NCBI RefSeq assembly: GCF_020091405.1 | Contig: NZ_CP081903.1 | Coordinates: 62,001 to 126,000, forward strand | Origin: Bacteroides cellulosilyticus | GTDB lineage: Bacteria > Bacteroidota > Bacteroidia > Bacteroidales > Bacteroidaceae | DNA length: 64,000 bases | Direction of reading: 5' to 3' | Shown here: one piece after another, positions 32,001 through 41,800 of the stretch | Layout of the letters: the number at the start of each line of letters is the position of its first letter | Numbering within the stretch: the stretch's first letter is position 1 | Notes under the pieces: generated by a model | What the model saw: only the letters and a program-made list of their open reading frames with translations | Databases searched by the model: none | What the model was told of the DNA's origin: nothing | Translations under genes and position numbers: made by a program

Positions 32001-32410
32001 ATAACAGAACCGGTCAGGTCTTTTTTACGCATTTGACCATAACCCACAACCACAACCTCATCCAGCATTTCACTATCCTCCTGTAGTGTTACTTTCACAT
32101 TCCTTTGCCCTTTTACAGGAATTTCCACCGTTTTATAACCAATAAAACTCACTACCAATGTAGCATTCGGGTTTACTTTAATGGAGAAGTTACCATCAAT
32201 ATCGGTAATTGTACCATTAGAAGCTACACCTTTCTCAACAATACTGGCACCAATCACAGAACCCATCGTGTCCTCAACTTTACCCGTTACTGTAACTTGA
32301 GAATTTTGAGCGCCCAGATATGGGACGTTCATCATGAGAGTCAGACAAACCATTAAGGTAAAAAGCACCTTGCTTAGCCCTGCTCTTGAGGAAATCTTTC
32401 GTTTTTCCAT
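29069..32410 (-). CDS. SusC/RagA-family TonB-dependent transporter (PUL-1)
   Basis: From the ATG at 32410 the protein has 1113 residues (MEKRKISSRAG..., signal peptide to LGAQ). A frame extension to 32518 lacks a leader and would run into the hairpin at 32544. It has a carboxypeptidase-D-like domain (about 40-115), DEVVVVGYG as TonB-box-like motif, plug domain (VLKDASSAAVYGAKAANGVI) and a 22-strand barrel ending in FTFGLNLTL. It imports the oligosaccharides bound by the SusD encoded next. The start codon is preceded by the conserved TTAATCTTAAAA leader at 32419-32430. Confidence 0.94.
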   Translation of the reverse strand: MEKRKISSRAGLSKVLFTLMVCLTLMMNVPYLGAQNSQVTVTGKVEDTMGSVIGASIVEKGVASNGTITDIDGNFSIKVNPNATLVVSFIGYKTVEIPVKGQRNVKVTLQEDSEMLDEVVVVGYGQMRKKDLTGSVIQIRPDKLANEAPKTVQDVLRGTPGLNVGYDASAKGGGSMQIRGQRSVYTDGGHNDPLIILDGMQFYGELSEINPNDIGQIDVLKDASSAAVYGAKAANGVIIITTKKGKSGKPTINFTATLGINTKSEYRDVYDANGYMRYREDWYKKDTYATDPFTGVYGAYAAGQWKNKKDENGKDIIGSDGKPVQEYIYNRAAGYYDNPANLGRYGISVDQWRAFTSNESGESDASIYAKRLGLEDGVLANYLAGNTYDWYDRTFRTGINQDYTASISGAGDRMNYYMSIGYLKNEGAVRGNDYNAIRANLKVNGKVTDWLEIGTNVNFQDRSDGDISVNLGTDYWDANMLRNSPYSTYRNEDGSYCQYPMGSNKKWGYNYDFERQYLDLEKGYTVLNTIFNAKVKLPFGITYDFNIAPRYQFFYDRYFMSAAKPDSNPDSQGVNREQSKRFDWSLNNTITWDYTLAQKHHFILTLVQEAEERRFWQDKINARKILPSDALGFHNTSNGSKTLSSFSSNDTHETAAAYMARLFYSYDDRYMITGTVRRDGYCAFGANNPWATFPSISAAWNFTNEKFFNWEPMSTGKLRVSWGKNGNRSLKDPYIALANLGAGAGATMGYLVANGGTVDVKYLGMDRLSNPNLQWEKTEALNFGLDFGFLNDRITGSAEYYIMKTHDMIMGQRLPGFTGFGSITTNLGEVQNRGFELSLNTLNIQNRDFEWRSTLSFSIYKNEIKHLYYEYEDVLNEAGEVIGRKEMDDTSNGWFIGQSIGTIWDYEMDGIWQADEAAEAAKVGQRPGDPKVVNHYTADDKEDGTPVYNEKDKVFLGKKNPPIHWSFRNEFTLWKDLNISFSMYSYMGHKSLEGYYLNQDNGGSLITYNSNTFKKRYWTPESPTNEYARLDAYGPNGAKGVQKLHNRSFIRLDNISVAYTLPQAWTKKIQLERVKLFGTVRNVATWAADWEYADPETGGLATRTFTFGLNLTL

Positions 32411-32418
32411 CGTATAAT

Positions 32419-32430
32419 TTTTAAGATTAA
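32419..32430 (-). promoter_or_regulatory. TTAATCTTAAAA leader before SusC (PUL-1)
   Basis: This is a 12-base match to the leaders of 38708, 58145 and 58773, ending 8 nt before the ATG. Its position suggests a role in translation initiation or a shared RNA signal. Confidence 0.5.
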
Positions 32431-32494
32431 AAAAATAATATAAGTTCTCTATCTTCAATCCGGAAACTGCATGCCTGGCTTCCGAACTGCATGG

Positions 32495-32502
32495 CAAATG
32501 TA
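32495..32502 (-). promoter_or_regulatory. Candidate -7 box (TACATTTG) before SusC (PUL-1)
   Basis: The minus strand matches TAnnTTTG about 85 bp before the SusC start. An 11-bp-class direct repeat (AACTGCATG) occurs just downstream at 32465 and 32485, 20 bp apart. The hairpin at 32544-32599 lies upstream. Confidence 0.3.
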
Positions 32503-32543
32503 TGGAAAGGAAACACATTACGGCATTACAAAAATGCCAGAGA

Positions 32544-32599
32544 TGTTGAAGAATGGTGCATGAAACATTCTTCCATCAATAATGCACCATTCTTCAACA
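32544..32599 (-). terminator. Perfect 18-bp stem-loop between the small gene and SusC
   Basis: Arms 32544-32561 and 32582-32599 are perfectly complementary around a 20-nt loop, 6 nt after the stop of the 75-residue gene. It lacks a clear U-tract, so attenuation or mRNA processing is as likely as full termination. Confidence 0.8.
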
Positions 32600-32605
32600 A
32601 CCTGA

Positions 32606-32833
32606 CTATTTATCTATTGTCAGTATATCCTCGATCAGTTGTTCCAAGTCACTGACAGAGCTCGAATTTCCTCCGTAGGTTCTTCCCCGACTACGTCCAT
32701 AACCAGAACGTGTACCCGGATTTATCTGTCCGCCACCAGTAAAACTACCGGTCATGACACAACCTTCATTCTCCATAGAAATCAACTCGACAGTTGGCTT
32801 CACATAAGTTTCTTTTTTCATATATTTGTTCAT
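32606..32833 (-). CDS. 75-residue peptide of unknown family (YVKPTVELISM N-terminus, Gly/Ser/Arg-rich middle)
   Basis: I do not recognise a named family. The gene starts 19 bp after the GH128 stop and precedes SusC, so it is part of the PUL-1 transcript. There is no signal peptide or membrane segment. The N-terminus (KKETYVKPTVELISMENEG) resembles the short leader-like start seen on many small Bacteroides proteins. A Gly/Ser/Arg-rich stretch follows (FTGGGQ, GYGRSRGRTYGG), then an acidic amphipathic tail (SVSDLEQLIEDILTIDK). A precursor peptide with a leader and Gly-rich core, or a regulatory or chaperone-like peptide, can be imagined, but no maturation enzyme lies nearby. It is probably a real gene because of its spacing and the hairpin right after its stop. 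Confidence 0.6.
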   Translation of the reverse strand: MNKYMKKETYVKPTVELISMENEGCVMTGSFTGGGQINPGTRSGYGRSRGRTYGGNSSSVSDLEQLIEDILTIDK

Positions 32834-32852
32834 TTTGAGATTTACACTTTTC

Positions 32853-35800
32853 TTATTTGGAATATATCACGACTTTCTGACCTTCCACAACATAGAAACC
32901 GGGAGCAAGACCGGTAACAGTATTCACACCTTCCTGCAACTGCACTGTACGTACCAATACTCCATCCGCACCATGAATCTGAACTATAGCTACCTTAGGG
33001 GAAACAATCTTCAGATTGCTGGCTTCCGAATACACACGCAATTTACCGGCATGATCCTTAGTTCCATTCTCTAAACCGGTGATTTCGCCATTTCCACCAC
33101 CTATGCTAAAACTTTTCGGCATCGACATTGATTCTACATCCGGAAGCAAGTAGCAACGGAAAGGTTCAACTGTAGCTCCATCATCATGTTTAATGAAAGT
33201 ATTTCCCTCAGCATTTAGTATATAATGAGTTCCGACAGGTTGAACAACTGCATAAGTTCCATTAAAGCTATAATCATCTGCCGTAACTTTAGCAATGCCC
33301 TTAGTGGCTGATACAGTTACATCCGTACCACGAACCTCTATTTCCTTATCTTTAATACTATTTTCCACTCCCCAGCGTTCCCCTGGCAAAGCTATGATGT
33401 ATGGTATATCAGCTTCAATTGAGCTTGCATATTCAAAGTTCATAGTCCCGTTTGTTTTACCAGCAAATGTCTTCAGCCAGTAATTTCCGAATGCGTCATC
33501 ATCACTGATAAAAGGCTTCTTGGCATCTTCACCGGCATACAAGGTACCTGCAAAAGGCAGTACAAGAGAACTCCAGCCATTTGCACCATCAGCATATACA
33601 TATCCGGTCAAGTCACGTCGATAAACAGCAGATGCAGCCGTAAAACTGACAGGCGAATAAAAAGGCTGTTTATCCGTAAGCAATAAACTGGTACAAGAAT
33701 AAGTGTTTGCCGCATTCTTTACGACAACGTTGTTCTGTCCCTCCGGAAGGTTAATACCATCTGCATCGTCCACTACGGCAATAGTATTGCCGGTGAGTAT
33801 GTCAGCCAAACCACTACCATCTCTATAGACTTCTACTGTTTCTTCAGTATTATTGCCTTTATAAACGGAAACAGTAACTATAGCGTCAGCCAGCTTTGCC
33901 ACTTCCAGGTCGGACAATGCTTTATTATATATCCTAAAATCATCATAGATATGGTCGCAATAGGCATCGCTCGACCACTGAGATTTCCCCAAATAGTTTT
34001 GTGTAGTGATTCCCATATCTTTAGGAGAAATTTTATCCGTATTTTCACCTGTACCTACACAAGTACCATTCAGATAAAACTTAACCGAAGTACCCGCCTG
34101 TGTCATAGCAAAATGTACCCATTCCTTAGTTTTTATCGCACAAGGAATAGTAATATCAAATGTGCCGGCTCCGCATGTTATTTTATAGCGTATCTTGGTT
34201 GTAGCCGGTGCCAGCATCATAAATGTGCCTGTCCCGGTACCGAAATCAAACAAACGTCCCATTCCTCCGTTAAAGTTAACCCAAGTGGCAATGGTGAAAT
34301 CTTCCAAACTGCTAAGTGCACCATCCTGCAATTGTATATAAGAACTTTTGCTCTTAGTGAGCGCTACCGCGCTTCCCGTTTTACCAGTAGTCCATTCAGC
34401 ACCCTCCAACAGTGTTCCATGATATCCACCCCATGCATCAAAAGCAGTTGTTCCTGCATTTTCATCAAATGACATATATATATGTTGTCCACCAACAGGC
34501 ATAGCCGACAGAACTTCACTTTCCGGACCATCACCGGCCGTATTATAGGCTTGTACCTTATAGTAATAAGTAGTTCCTTCGACAAGCCCATTATCCGCAT
34601 AGCGTGTAGTCTCAATAGCATCTGCTATTTGTTTATATGAAGCATCCTTCTCCTCGGCACGTAATACCCTATATTTAGCATCATAAGCGAAATCCCAGGT
34701 TAAAGTCAAACGACCGTCTCCTGCTGCTATACGCAGCCCGTCTATTGCCGAAGGAGCTATCAATTCCTTCGTACTTACGGTTAAGACATCAGAAACCGGT
34801 TCAGTGGCTGCTGTGCTCAATGCATAAAGCTTATAATAATAAGGAGTATTCACTGCTAAATTCTCATCCATATAAGTCGTACCAGTGAGTAGGTTTGCTA
34901 TTTCCGTATATTCTCCGTTTGCACTTTCCGCACGTTCCAATCTGTAAGAACGGGCATTATCCACAGCACTCCAAGTCAATTTTATAATTTTAGAAGAGAG
35001 TGCTTCACCTTGCAAGACTGGTTTATCGGGTACAGCATCTCTGGTCACACTTACTGTACGTGAATAAGAAGACTGCGTATCTTTATAGCTCAGCGCGATG
35101 ATACGGTAATCAACCTTCGATATGCAATCAATTTCTTCGGTATAGGAAATTGTACTTCCATATGTATAGACCAAAGGATTATCAGGATTCATCTCAGCTG
35201 CTGCAATAAATACCTTTACATCTGTCCATTCTCCACCATCCACACTCTTCTGCAATGTGTAATTCTTACCCGTCTCTCCATTGTGGTCATACCAGCTAAT
35301 GGTTATCGACTTATAGTCTTTCGACAAAGTATAGTTGGGAAGAGGAGGAGCTATTTTCCAGGTATGGGTATACTCCCGCGCTTTTGAAAAGCCCACTTTC
35401 GATTTATATGCTGCAAAGTTTTTCCCCGCAGGAGTCAGTTTATTGTCCAACACCATAGCTCTTGCATCCTGTACCCAGTTATAGAGTGAATGTCGTTCAA
35501 GATATTCGCAACGTTCAAGCCCATCCAGCGCATCCAATATCCATGTAGCTTGTTTTGCTGCGTTTTCGGGCGACAACGGTCTGGTCACTGTTTTTTCATT
35601 TCCATCCTCATCATAAATGATGTTCAAATCCGCATCTCTCTGAGGGCCCGAATTAGTAGGCCAGTTTTCAGTTGTCCAGTTGGCACCGTTGTTCCATTCA
35701 GTTATCCACATCGGACGTCCTCCATACAGGCGAGTGCAAGCATCCACCACTCCATTATACAGGTTTTGCCCCGATTGCCCATTCCAGTACATGTGTCCCA

Positions 35801-38708
35801 CCACAAAATCAACACGATAGTTCAAACTATCTGCTAACTCCAAGAATTTGACCAGCCAATCTTTTCTAATAGCATCAGGTGTAGGCGACCCAAGCCGCAA
35901 ACCCGATTTAAATAACTCAGGCCACTGCCTAATCGCCTGTATCGGCGTACAATTCGCCTGGTCAGTATGATCCGGTTCGTTATAACCTAAAACATGAGAT
36001 ACATTGGTTCTCGTATTGATGGTTTCAAAAGAGTCCCAACCTAAATTGTGACGCATAGGAACATATTCAAAATCAGGATTATCCGTAGCACCACCAGCAG
36101 CCCAGTCATTGTACCAGGAAGAATTAGTGATTGCAGCAAGTCCACCGTTACAAATTCCCTTTTTGCCAACCCATTCCCAACGGAATACACGCACAAATGA
36201 AACAAATTCCAATCCTTCGGGCATTTCGGGCACTTCAATATCTGCATCACTGGCAATGTACACTCGTGAAAAGCCTGTACCATCAGGATTATTGGCAAGC
36301 GTGCAGGAATAGCCTTTCTTCAGTTTAAACGAGCGGATCTTGTTATCGAAAGCAGCCCCAAGTTCGGCTGTTCGATAATATTTCTCTACTTCAAATTCCA
36401 TGGATTCACCTCCATAATTATTCCCGGTATAGGCTATCAGAGCATGTTTAGAAACTTGTTTCCCTTGGGGAATAATCACCGTACCACTTCCGTAAATGGC
36501 CATACGATCCGTTTCGGCATTGAAAGCTTGTCCATTGATTTTTATAGAACTCAGATAATTGGAAGTAACTTCCGAAGGTTTAACAGATTCAAGATAGAGC
36601 CAAGCATTGTCCGAAGCAAGATTAATAGTACTGCCCACCAACGGACTTTCGCCTGAAATGTGTAATTCAGAAGTCCCATTAGCTGTGATATTCATATATT
36701 TAGCAGATTGAATGGCAATCGTTTCGTTGTTTATGGTAAGGCTCGTCATGGTAGGATTTTCATCCGGTACAAACCGTGCATAAATGATTGTATTCTCCAG
36801 AACCGGAATATTGAAATTAAAAAGTGATGTATAAGTATTGTCCTTATACCAGCCACTAAATACATAGCCGTTTTTGGTAGGTTCAACAGGAGGATTCACT
36901 GCATACGATTCTCCTTCTACAAAATATTGTGTAGCTACTTCACTTCCCCCATCAGTATTAAAAGATACATTGAGGGCATTCCCCACTTCTGTAAGCAAGA
37001 AATCGGTGGCTATATTTCTATCTGTGCCATTTGTCGTTTGCCATACCATATAGTATGTGCCGGACACTGCTGCCGCAAAGTTGAAGTTAAATGTCGTCAG
37101 TGAGCTCCACTTCGCAGAGGTCTTGCTTTGGGAATTCAGCATTGTGCCCATTGCGTCTTTTGACGTATTGATGCCAAACATTGTGGTACAGGTACCGTTT
37201 ACATTTGAGTTGCGACAAGTGAAATTATAGACTTTGCCTCCGGTTAAAGAAACCGGAAAAGAAAAGACACTATTATTAACAGGATGGGTAATCACACGCC
37301 CCACACCACTGCCAAAATTATCTCTATATCTATATGCATAAGTGTCGTTACTATTATCTGCACTCACCCATATCACGTCACTACTACACTGCCAACCAAA
37401 GTTGTTCGGAATATCTGTAGTTGTCCCCATGCCGTTACCATCCCAAGCAGCCATATAGTTTACCCTAAAAGTTACCGTATAGGTTTGGGTAGAACCGTCA
37501 CCAGCCATAACTGTTACTACAGTGCTACCCGGAATAGCAGATGCTTGCTCAATACCGGCCGATGCAACCGGAGCTATAGCCGCAGCTGTAACCGTTGGAA
37601 TAGAAGCCTCCGGAGCAAGATCATAGGTATATATGTAAGTCGTAGCCGAGAAACCGGGAATAATGGTTCCCCCCACCAACAGTTCTTTTAAAGAATGATC
37701 ATGATAAACAGCAAGAGCAGCATTCAGGTTACTAATAGCTGCCGTGAAATCGCTGATTGTAGAACCGGAATTATCGACAATCGCCTGCGCTTCTCCGATA
37801 ACAGTTTGCAAATAGTTTATTCCGGCTTCCGTACCACCTTCTTTGGCATCTTCCACCTCAGATATCAACGTCTGTAACTGAGCTTTTACCACACTCGCAT
37901 CTTCCCACTTGGCATAAACAGTTGTTGCAGTAGTAATAGAAACCGAGAAGTCGTAAGGTATAGTAAATTCTTTATCGGCATACCAGCCATCAAAAGGAGA
38001 GCCATCGTCTTTAACAGGATCGGCAGGTTTACTTATCGTATAAGATTCCCCATCTAAAAAATATTGACTGTCTACTGAACTGCCTCCATTGGTATCAAAC
38101 TTTACGGAAACAGCATTACCTAATTCAGTAAGTTGCAAAAGCCAGATGCCAGCCTCATTCCAGTTACCACTATTAACATGGACATCCCAAAGAAAATAGC
38201 CTGACGTAAAACCCTCCGGTGCAACAAAACGTAAACTATTGAACGTATTTACTACATTGTTTCCCGAAAGAGTCAGAGAATTTTTTGAAACAGGCTTTGT
38301 TGCCAACAGATCGTCAGCAAAATAAAAATTGAAGGTTGCACTTCCAGATCCCCCATTCCTTCGCCACACTTTGCCAGAAAGTTGATAGAATTTATTTTCC
38401 ACCGGTCTTACCGGATAGCCGTACTTGGTATCCGCCTCTGTTATATACAACATCTGATCTGCTCCATTACTGGCAGGACTACCTACATTTATGCGATACC
38501 GATTGCCGGAGGAAGCAGCGAGATTTCCCCAAGTAACAGAGATACTTTCATCTACCCGCCAACCGGCATCATAAGGAGTCCCAGTGGTATCGTCCCAACC
38601 GGCAAGTAAATTCTGCGCCTGTATCGGCACACTCATCACCAGAACTATGCAAATCATCCAAGCTGAGATCATCTTGCACAATCCAGTTTTTTGCTTTTGT
38701 TTTTCCAT
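32853..38708 (-). CDS. Giant multidomain secreted protein with a GH128-type catalytic domain
   Basis: This 1951-residue protein has a signal peptide (about 1-31). In order: a jelly-roll-like domain (about 33-195), an InlB/Listeria-type repeat (VKFDTNGGSSVD), a FIVAR-like helical stretch (about 275-335), a cadherin-like strand domain, a second jelly roll (about 420-570), a second InlB-type repeat (VSFNTDGGSEVA), then a GH128/glycosyl-hydrolase-core domain (about 835-1120). The last has Glu911 in LGYNEPDH and Glu1004 in WITEWNNG as likely acid/base and nucleophile. About three fibronectin-III domains, a LamG-like lectin domain (about 1435-1590) and a C-terminal DUF6383-like sandwich follow. Known GH128 enzymes are endo-beta-1,3-glucanases. 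Here the neighbours point to beta-1,3-galactan, so the substrate is open. It is the first gene of PUL-1. Confidence 0.82.
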   Translation of the reverse strand: MEKQKQKTGLCKMISAWMICIVLVMSVPIQAQNLLAGWDDTTGTPYDAGWRVDESISVTWGNLAASSGNRYRINVGSPASNGADQMLYITEADTKYGYPVRPVENKFYQLSGKVWRRNGGSGSATFNFYFADDLLATKPVSKNSLTLSGNNVVNTFNSLRFVAPEGFTSGYFLWDVHVNSGNWNEAGIWLLQLTELGNAVSVKFDTNGGSSVDSQYFLDGESYTISKPADPVKDDGSPFDGWYADKEFTIPYDFSVSITTATTVYAKWEDASVVKAQLQTLISEVEDAKEGGTEAGINYLQTVIGEAQAIVDNSGSTISDFTAAISNLNAALAVYHDHSLKELLVGGTIIPGFSATTYIYTYDLAPEASIPTVTAAAIAPVASAGIEQASAIPGSTVVTVMAGDGSTQTYTVTFRVNYMAAWDGNGMGTTTDIPNNFGWQCSSDVIWVSADNSNDTYAYRYRDNFGSGVGRVITHPVNNSVFSFPVSLTGGKVYNFTCRNSNVNGTCTTMFGINTSKDAMGTMLNSQSKTSAKWSSLTTFNFNFAAAVSGTYYMVWQTTNGTDRNIATDFLLTEVGNALNVSFNTDGGSEVATQYFVEGESYAVNPPVEPTKNGYVFSGWYKDNTYTSLFNFNIPVLENTIIYARFVPDENPTMTSLTINNETIAIQSAKYMNITANGTSELHISGESPLVGSTINLASDNAWLYLESVKPSEVTSNYLSSIKINGQAFNAETDRMAIYGSGTVIIPQGKQVSKHALIAYTGNNYGGESMEFEVEKYYRTAELGAAFDNKIRSFKLKKGYSCTLANNPDGTGFSRVYIASDADIEVPEMPEGLEFVSFVRVFRWEWVGKKGICNGGLAAITNSSWYNDWAAGGATDNPDFEYVPMRHNLGWDSFETINTRTNVSHVLGYNEPDHTDQANCTPIQAIRQWPELFKSGLRLGSPTPDAIRKDWLVKFLELADSLNYRVDFVVGHMYWNGQSGQNLYNGVVDACTRLYGGRPMWITEWNNGANWTTENWPTNSGPQRDADLNIIYDEDGNEKTVTRPLSPENAAKQATWILDALDGLERCEYLERHSLYNWVQDARAMVLDNKLTPAGKNFAAYKSKVGFSKAREYTHTWKIAPPLPNYTLSKDYKSITISWYDHNGETGKNYTLQKSVDGGEWTDVKVFIAAAEMNPDNPLVYTYGSTISYTEEIDCISKVDYRIIALSYKDTQSSYSRTVSVTRDAVPDKPVLQGEALSSKIIKLTWSAVDNARSYRLERAESANGEYTEIANLLTGTTYMDENLAVNTPYYYKLYALSTAATEPVSDVLTVSTKELIAPSAIDGLRIAAGDGRLTLTWDFAYDAKYRVLRAEEKDASYKQIADAIETTRYADNGLVEGTTYYYKVQAYNTAGDGPESEVLSAMPVGGQHIYMSFDENAGTTAFDAWGGYHGTLLEGAEWTTGKTGSAVALTKSKSSYIQLQDGALSSLEDFTIATWVNFNGGMGRLFDFGTGTGTFMMLAPATTKIRYKITCGAGTFDITIPCAIKTKEWVHFAMTQAGTSVKFYLNGTCVGTGENTDKISPKDMGITTQNYLGKSQWSSDAYCDHIYDDFRIYNKALSDLEVAKLADAIVTVSVYKGNNTEETVEVYRDGSGLADILTGNTIAVVDDADGINLPEGQNNVVVKNAANTYSCTSLLLTDKQPFYSPVSFTAASAVYRRDLTGYVYADGANGWSSLVLPFAGTLYAGEDAKKPFISDDDAFGNYWLKTFAGKTNGTMNFEYASSIEADIPYIIALPGERWGVENSIKDKEIEVRGTDVTVSATKGIAKVTADDYSFNGTYAVVQPVGTHYILNAEGNTFIKHDDGATVEPFRCYLLPDVESMSMPKSFSIGGGNGEITGLENGTKDHAGKLRVYSEASNLKIVSPKVAIVQIHGADGVLVRTVQLQEGVNTVTGLAPGFYVVEGQKVVIYSK

Positions 38709-38718
38709 ACGTAATAAC

Positions 38719-38730
38719 TTTTAAGATTAA
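38719..38730 (-). promoter_or_regulatory. TTAATCTTAAAA leader before the GH128 gene
   Basis: Same 12-mer as at 32419, 58155 and 58786, ending 10 nt before the ATG. Confidence 0.5.
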
Positions 38731-38775
38731 TATTCTGCGAACGAAACAAGCATTATTGTTTCAAATTCATAGAAG

Positions 38776-38783
38776 CAAAGTTA
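38776..38783 (-). promoter_or_regulatory. Candidate -7 box (TAACTTTG) for PUL-1
   Basis: The minus strand matches TAnnTTTG about 68 bp before the GH128 start. A weak upstream match (CATTTTG ending at 38819) lies at the 35-bp spacing seen for the CCCTTTTTG boxes. The 177-bp gap to the HTCS gene holds nothing else clear. Confidence 0.4.
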
Positions 38784-38885
38784 TTCCGCGTAAGCGTAAG
38801 CAACACGTAGAAATGTTTCAAAATGATTTAATTATGATGAATGGCACATACACCTCCACTTTTTGCACCTTTCCTCAACCTAGTT

Positions 38886-41800
38886 TCACTCTCCCTCAAT
38901 CGTTCCTCCCGAAGTAAATCGTTCCATATATTCAGAAGGTTGCATTCCTATCTCTTTTTTAAAGATGCTACTGAAATAGCGCGGGTCGTTATACCCTACC
39001 GCATACGCTAATTCCGAGATACGCACATGCTTTTTCTCTTCCATAATCCGGCACGCTGCCTTCATACGAATATTGCGGATAAATGAAACATAAGTCAGTC
39101 CGGTAAGAGACTTCAATTTACGGAAGAAAGTGGATTTAGTAGTATTCATTTCTTCCAGAAATTGAGTTTGGTCAAAATTCGGATCATCCAAATGGCGATT
39201 TACACAGTCAATGGCACGTTGCAGGAAATCTTCGTCCATACTGGTATAGTTCAGTTCTTTCGCCTCAAACACCAGTTGTTTCTTGAAGTCTTTCATGACC
39301 CGTTCACGTGACTTCAGTAAATTGCCGATACGGGCATGGAGCACACTCAGGTTGAACGGTTTCGTTATGAAAGCATCCGCTCCCGATTCATAGGCCTCCA
39401 CACGGTCCTCTTCCTGCTTTTTAGCTGTCAGCAGAATTAACGGTATGTGCGAAGTATCGAAGTTTCCTTTTATGTTCCTGCAAAACTCAATGCCGTCCAT
39501 CACCGGCATCATTACATCAGATACAATCAGATCGATGTCTTCCAATTCTACGACTTCAAGCGCTTCTTTGCCATTAGTTGCAGTATGAATTGTATAATCA
39601 CCGCCCAGAAGTTTCACCATCAGGCCCAATAGGTCTTCGTTATCTTCAACTAATAATAAGGTGTGACTCTTCTCCGCTACACTTTGTTCAACCGGAATTA
39701 GATTTTCTTCCAAAATGTCCGCCTGAGCATCCGTTATCACTACATCTTCCTGCACGGCATCTATTCCGTCCGAATCCAACAAAGTCACGGCATCATCTAT
39801 CTCGTCTTCCGAATAGGCAAACCGATGAACCGGGAATTGTATCTTAAAAGCAGCCCCTTTACCTTCTTCACTCTCTACCGATATGGAACCATGATGCAGA
39901 GTAACCAAATCGCGCACCAACGACAACCCGATTCCCGTACCAATGGTATTAAACTTCCTATAATCTCCTTCATAAAAGCGTTTAAACAAGTTCTTCTGCG
40001 ACTCTTTCGGAATACCGGGACCGTTATCCTTCACTATTATGCAAGCTATTCCGTTAACTTCATCACAATTGAGTTCAATTCCGACCTTACCACCGGGTTT
40101 GTTATATTTGGAAGCATTGGACAGCAGATTATATAATATTTTATCCAGTTTATCCGGATCAAAGAAAGCCAAGCATTTATCCGCATCGCTTTGAATGGTG
40201 AAACGAATATCTTTCTTCTTCATCAACGGGCGGAAACCATCCAGACTCCGGCGTACAAACAAGACCAAATCCCCTTGCAATACCTTCAACTTCAAGTTAC
40301 CCGTCTCCGCTTTACGAAACTCCAATATCTGTTGCAGCAGACGTATCAATCGATTGATATTGTGTGTCATCACATCATACTGCTCCTTATAAGCGGGTGC
40401 CGTCTGCTTCAGCTCATCCACAGAAGCCGAAATAATGGTCAGCGGAGTCAGCAACTCATGTGTGATATTTGTGAAGAATTGCAGTTTGGCATGATTTATT
40501 TCCTCCGATTTTGCCTGCTCCATCTCGCGCAGGTGCAAGGCATTGCGCAGGCGGATACGGTTGCGGACAATCCGGTAAATATACCAGGAGATACCGAGAA
40601 GTACTATTATATATAAGGTGTAAGCCCACCAGGTTTTCCAAGGTGGCGGCAGAATGACGACTTTAACAGTTTGTATATTCTCGTCCCAAATGCCGTTTGA
40701 ATTGGAAGACTTCACATAAAAAGTATAGGTGCCGGACTTCAGGTTATTGTAATATGCAAAACGTTTGGATGCATCCGTATATTGCCAGCCTGCATCAAAA
40801 CCATCCAACCTGTAAGCATACCGATTCCTTTCGGGATTGGCATACTCTAATGCGGAGAACTCTATGCTAAAGTTGTTACGCTTATAGTCCAGGACTATTT
40901 TATCTGTGAACCTTGGTGACAAATTCGATATTTCGGAACGTTCTTTGTCAGAGAGAGCCGTCCAAGACTGATTAAACACTTTAATATCAGTGATTACAAC
41001 CGGAGAAGAAAAGACCTGTTCATCCTGTTTATCAGGGTAGAAACTATTATAGCCCCGATGCCCTCCAAAGAACATCTCTCCATCGGAAGCTACAAATGAC
41101 GCTCCCCTATTGAAAATATTATCCTGTAAGCCATCAGAAGTAGTATAAAGACGATAAGTCACATTCTGCAAGTCCCGTGGCACAGTGAGGCGCAACAGAC
41201 CAGCATTAGTTCCCAGCCAAAGGTTTCCTTTCTTATCGCTCTGAATATTGGTTACTGCATCTCCCGGCAGATTCCACAATTTGTGTGCCGGCAAAAATAC
41301 ATCTTCCACAGCATCATAAAGACTCAATCCGCTTCCACCGGTTCCTACCCAAATACGTCCCTCAACATCCTTATAAATGCAGTTTGCATAATCACTGTTC
41401 AGTTTTCCATTGGAAACCGAATAGCCTGAGAAAGTATATCCACTTAAAGAATTCCCACTACCCTGAATGCGAATGACTCCATGTGTATTGGAAGCCAGCC
41501 ACATCTCACTGTCATGTCCTTCAACAAGTTGCATGACCACCATATCCCGCACAGCCACGTCTCCAACCTTCAACGAATCGAAACGTACCGGAGTTCCATC
41601 CGCCGCACGCATCGAAACCCCACTCTTAGTGGCAAACCATAGGTTTTGCTTGGAGTCTTCACAAATATAATAGATACAGGAATTGCACATCCATGGAGCA
41701 TTCGAAGAATTATATGCTTTCACACGCTTTCCTACAGGAGCTGATTTATCTATTTCATAAGCTCCTCCGTTGTACACTCCAATCCATATATGTCCAGTAG

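Noticed and set aside
32411..32518. N-terminal extension of the PUL-1 SusC
   Set aside because: No leader-like sequence, and the conserved 12-mer leader would then lie inside the coding region.
32853..33120. Type IX secretion C-terminal domain on the giant GH128 protein
   Set aside because: The tail resembles a T9SS sandwich (LKIVSPKVAIVQIHGADG), but Bacteroides generally lack T9SS and such DUF6383-like tails are common there.
38700..38885. Possible riboswitch in the PUL-1 upstream gap
   Set aside because: No extended stem pattern or known riboswitch core is visible; only a -7 box and the short leader motif are supported.
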